Source of the DNA: Paenibacillus melissococcoides
GTDB taxonomy: Bacteria; Bacillota; Bacilli; Paenibacillales; Paenibacillaceae
Assembly (NCBI GenBank): GCA_944800085.1
Contig: CALYLO010000017.1
Span: forward strand, 48,606-112,605
DNA length: 64,000 bases
Direction: 5' to 3'
Made by a program: the position numbers and the translations under genes. The notes beneath the pieces are model-generated. The model made no database searches and was not told where the DNA came from. It saw only the letters and a list, made by a program, of their open reading frames with translations. Positions within the stretch are counted from its first letter, which is position 1; each line of letters begins with the position of its first letter. Positions 63,629 through 64,000 of this stretch are shown piece after piece.

Positions 63629-64000
63629 TTATTTTCCGCCGTACTTCTCCAGGTCTTCATCCGAATGTCAAGCATTTTACAGACCTTCAGGCTCATCTCA
63701 TCAATCCCCTTCGACTGCGCCTTTCCGTCCTCGATTTCAAGTTCACCGACCGGAACCACTTGCGGGGCCTTTTCAACAACTTTTTAAAGCCTTGCGGGTC
63801 TTTGAGTGCGTATTCTTCCGCCCAAGCCTTTTGAGCGGCGGAAATCTTGCCATCCTTCAGGGCCGTCATCACGAGCTCATCCGAATCCTTTTTATCCAGT
63901 CGCGCCTTCAGAGCATGGAACTCGAAACAGGCACGAAGCCGGAAGATTTTTCAATGCCATAATGGCCGCTGCTACGTCTTCCGTTTTCGCATCGCAACGG
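63629..64000 (-). pseudogene. Mu gpI-like protease/scaffold, C-terminal part, frameshifted
   Basis: The window ends inside this gene. ALKDGKISAAQKAWAEEYALKDPQGFKKLL and VPVGELEIEDGKAQSKGIDEM are typical of the scaffold end of Mu gpI-like proteins. The frame changes at an A4 run near 63784 and near 63665; the corrected reading ends DEDLEKYGGK at TAA 63631-63629. A further shift near 63925 is likely. Confidence 0.7.

Noticed and set aside
1-64000. CRISPR arrays
   Set aside because: No regularly spaced direct repeats and no cas genes were seen.

Overview
The window looks like the chromosome of a spore-forming, low-GC Gram-positive of the Paenibacillaceae (Paenibacillus or a close relative). The support is a gerA-type germinant receptor operon, a Spo0E-like phosphatase, an S-layer-homology protein, modular NRPS genes, a Paenibacillus/Bacillus-style contractile-tail prophage and many decayed insertion sequences. 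The species cannot be fixed from the sequence alone.

Layout. 1-1.0 kb: end of a broken IS3-family element. 1.3-4.7 kb: intact gerXA-XB-XC operon on the minus strand. 4.8-13.1 kb: wreck of a two-gene NRPS locus (minus strand) with frameshifts and two internal deletions; one adenylation domain keeps the aspartate code and another an aliphatic (Val-like) code. 13.1-19.2 kb: remnants and small genes, comprising a GNAT-like fragment, a GC-rich non-coding stretch, two tRNA-like 3' halves, a secreted protein, a CPBP protease and a broken MFS transporter.

19.3-36.4 kb is the most interesting part: one tightly packed minus-strand operon of about 18 genes with no NRPS or PKS module. It has two stand-alone carrier proteins, each with its own loading enzyme: an ATP-grasp ligase (BtrJ-like) for one and a class II aminoacyl-tRNA-synthetase-like amino acid:carrier-protein ligase for the other. 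It also has a fold-III PLP decarboxylase (BtrK-like), two acyl-CoA-dehydrogenase-fold flavoproteins, a HemN-like radical SAM enzyme, two BtrH-like acyltransferases (one split by an in-frame stop), a 2-hydroxyacid dehydrogenase, a GAPDH-like enzyme, a CMP-sugar-synthetase-like cytidylyltransferase, a sialyltransferase-like (GT29) enzyme and a three-gene ABC exporter. Together they suggest an exported small molecule in which carrier-bound, modified amino acids are transferred to an acceptor, and in which a CMP-activated group is built and transferred. The product is unknown.

36.8-38.3 kb: IS110-family element with a structured leader. 38.4-39.6 kb: arylmalonate-decarboxylase/racemase-like gene and an IS256 remnant. 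39.8-44.4 kb: a regulatory cluster with a Spo0E-like ORF, an RRNPP-type receptor overlapping a 36-residue exported pro-peptide gene, an orphan LytTR response regulator, an orphan HicB-like gene, a c-di-GMP-I riboswitch with terminator, and two copies of one operator-like palindrome. 45-49.3 kb: small zinc-finger protein, degenerate NERD protein and a 974-residue Fn3/SLH protein without a signal peptide.

49.4-64 kb: late region of a prophage on the minus strand, with Mu-like head genes (protease/scaffold, decoration, capsid, gp36, gpG-like) followed by contractile-tail genes (sheath, tube, frameshifted chaperone, tape measure, hub, baseplate, fibre, XkdX) and one plus-strand moron. The lysis genes are missing; the tail ends at a 62-bp hairpin element that also occurs at the truncated end of the NRPS. 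Several single-base frameshifts lie in or near homopolymers, so some broken genes may reflect sequence quality rather than decay.
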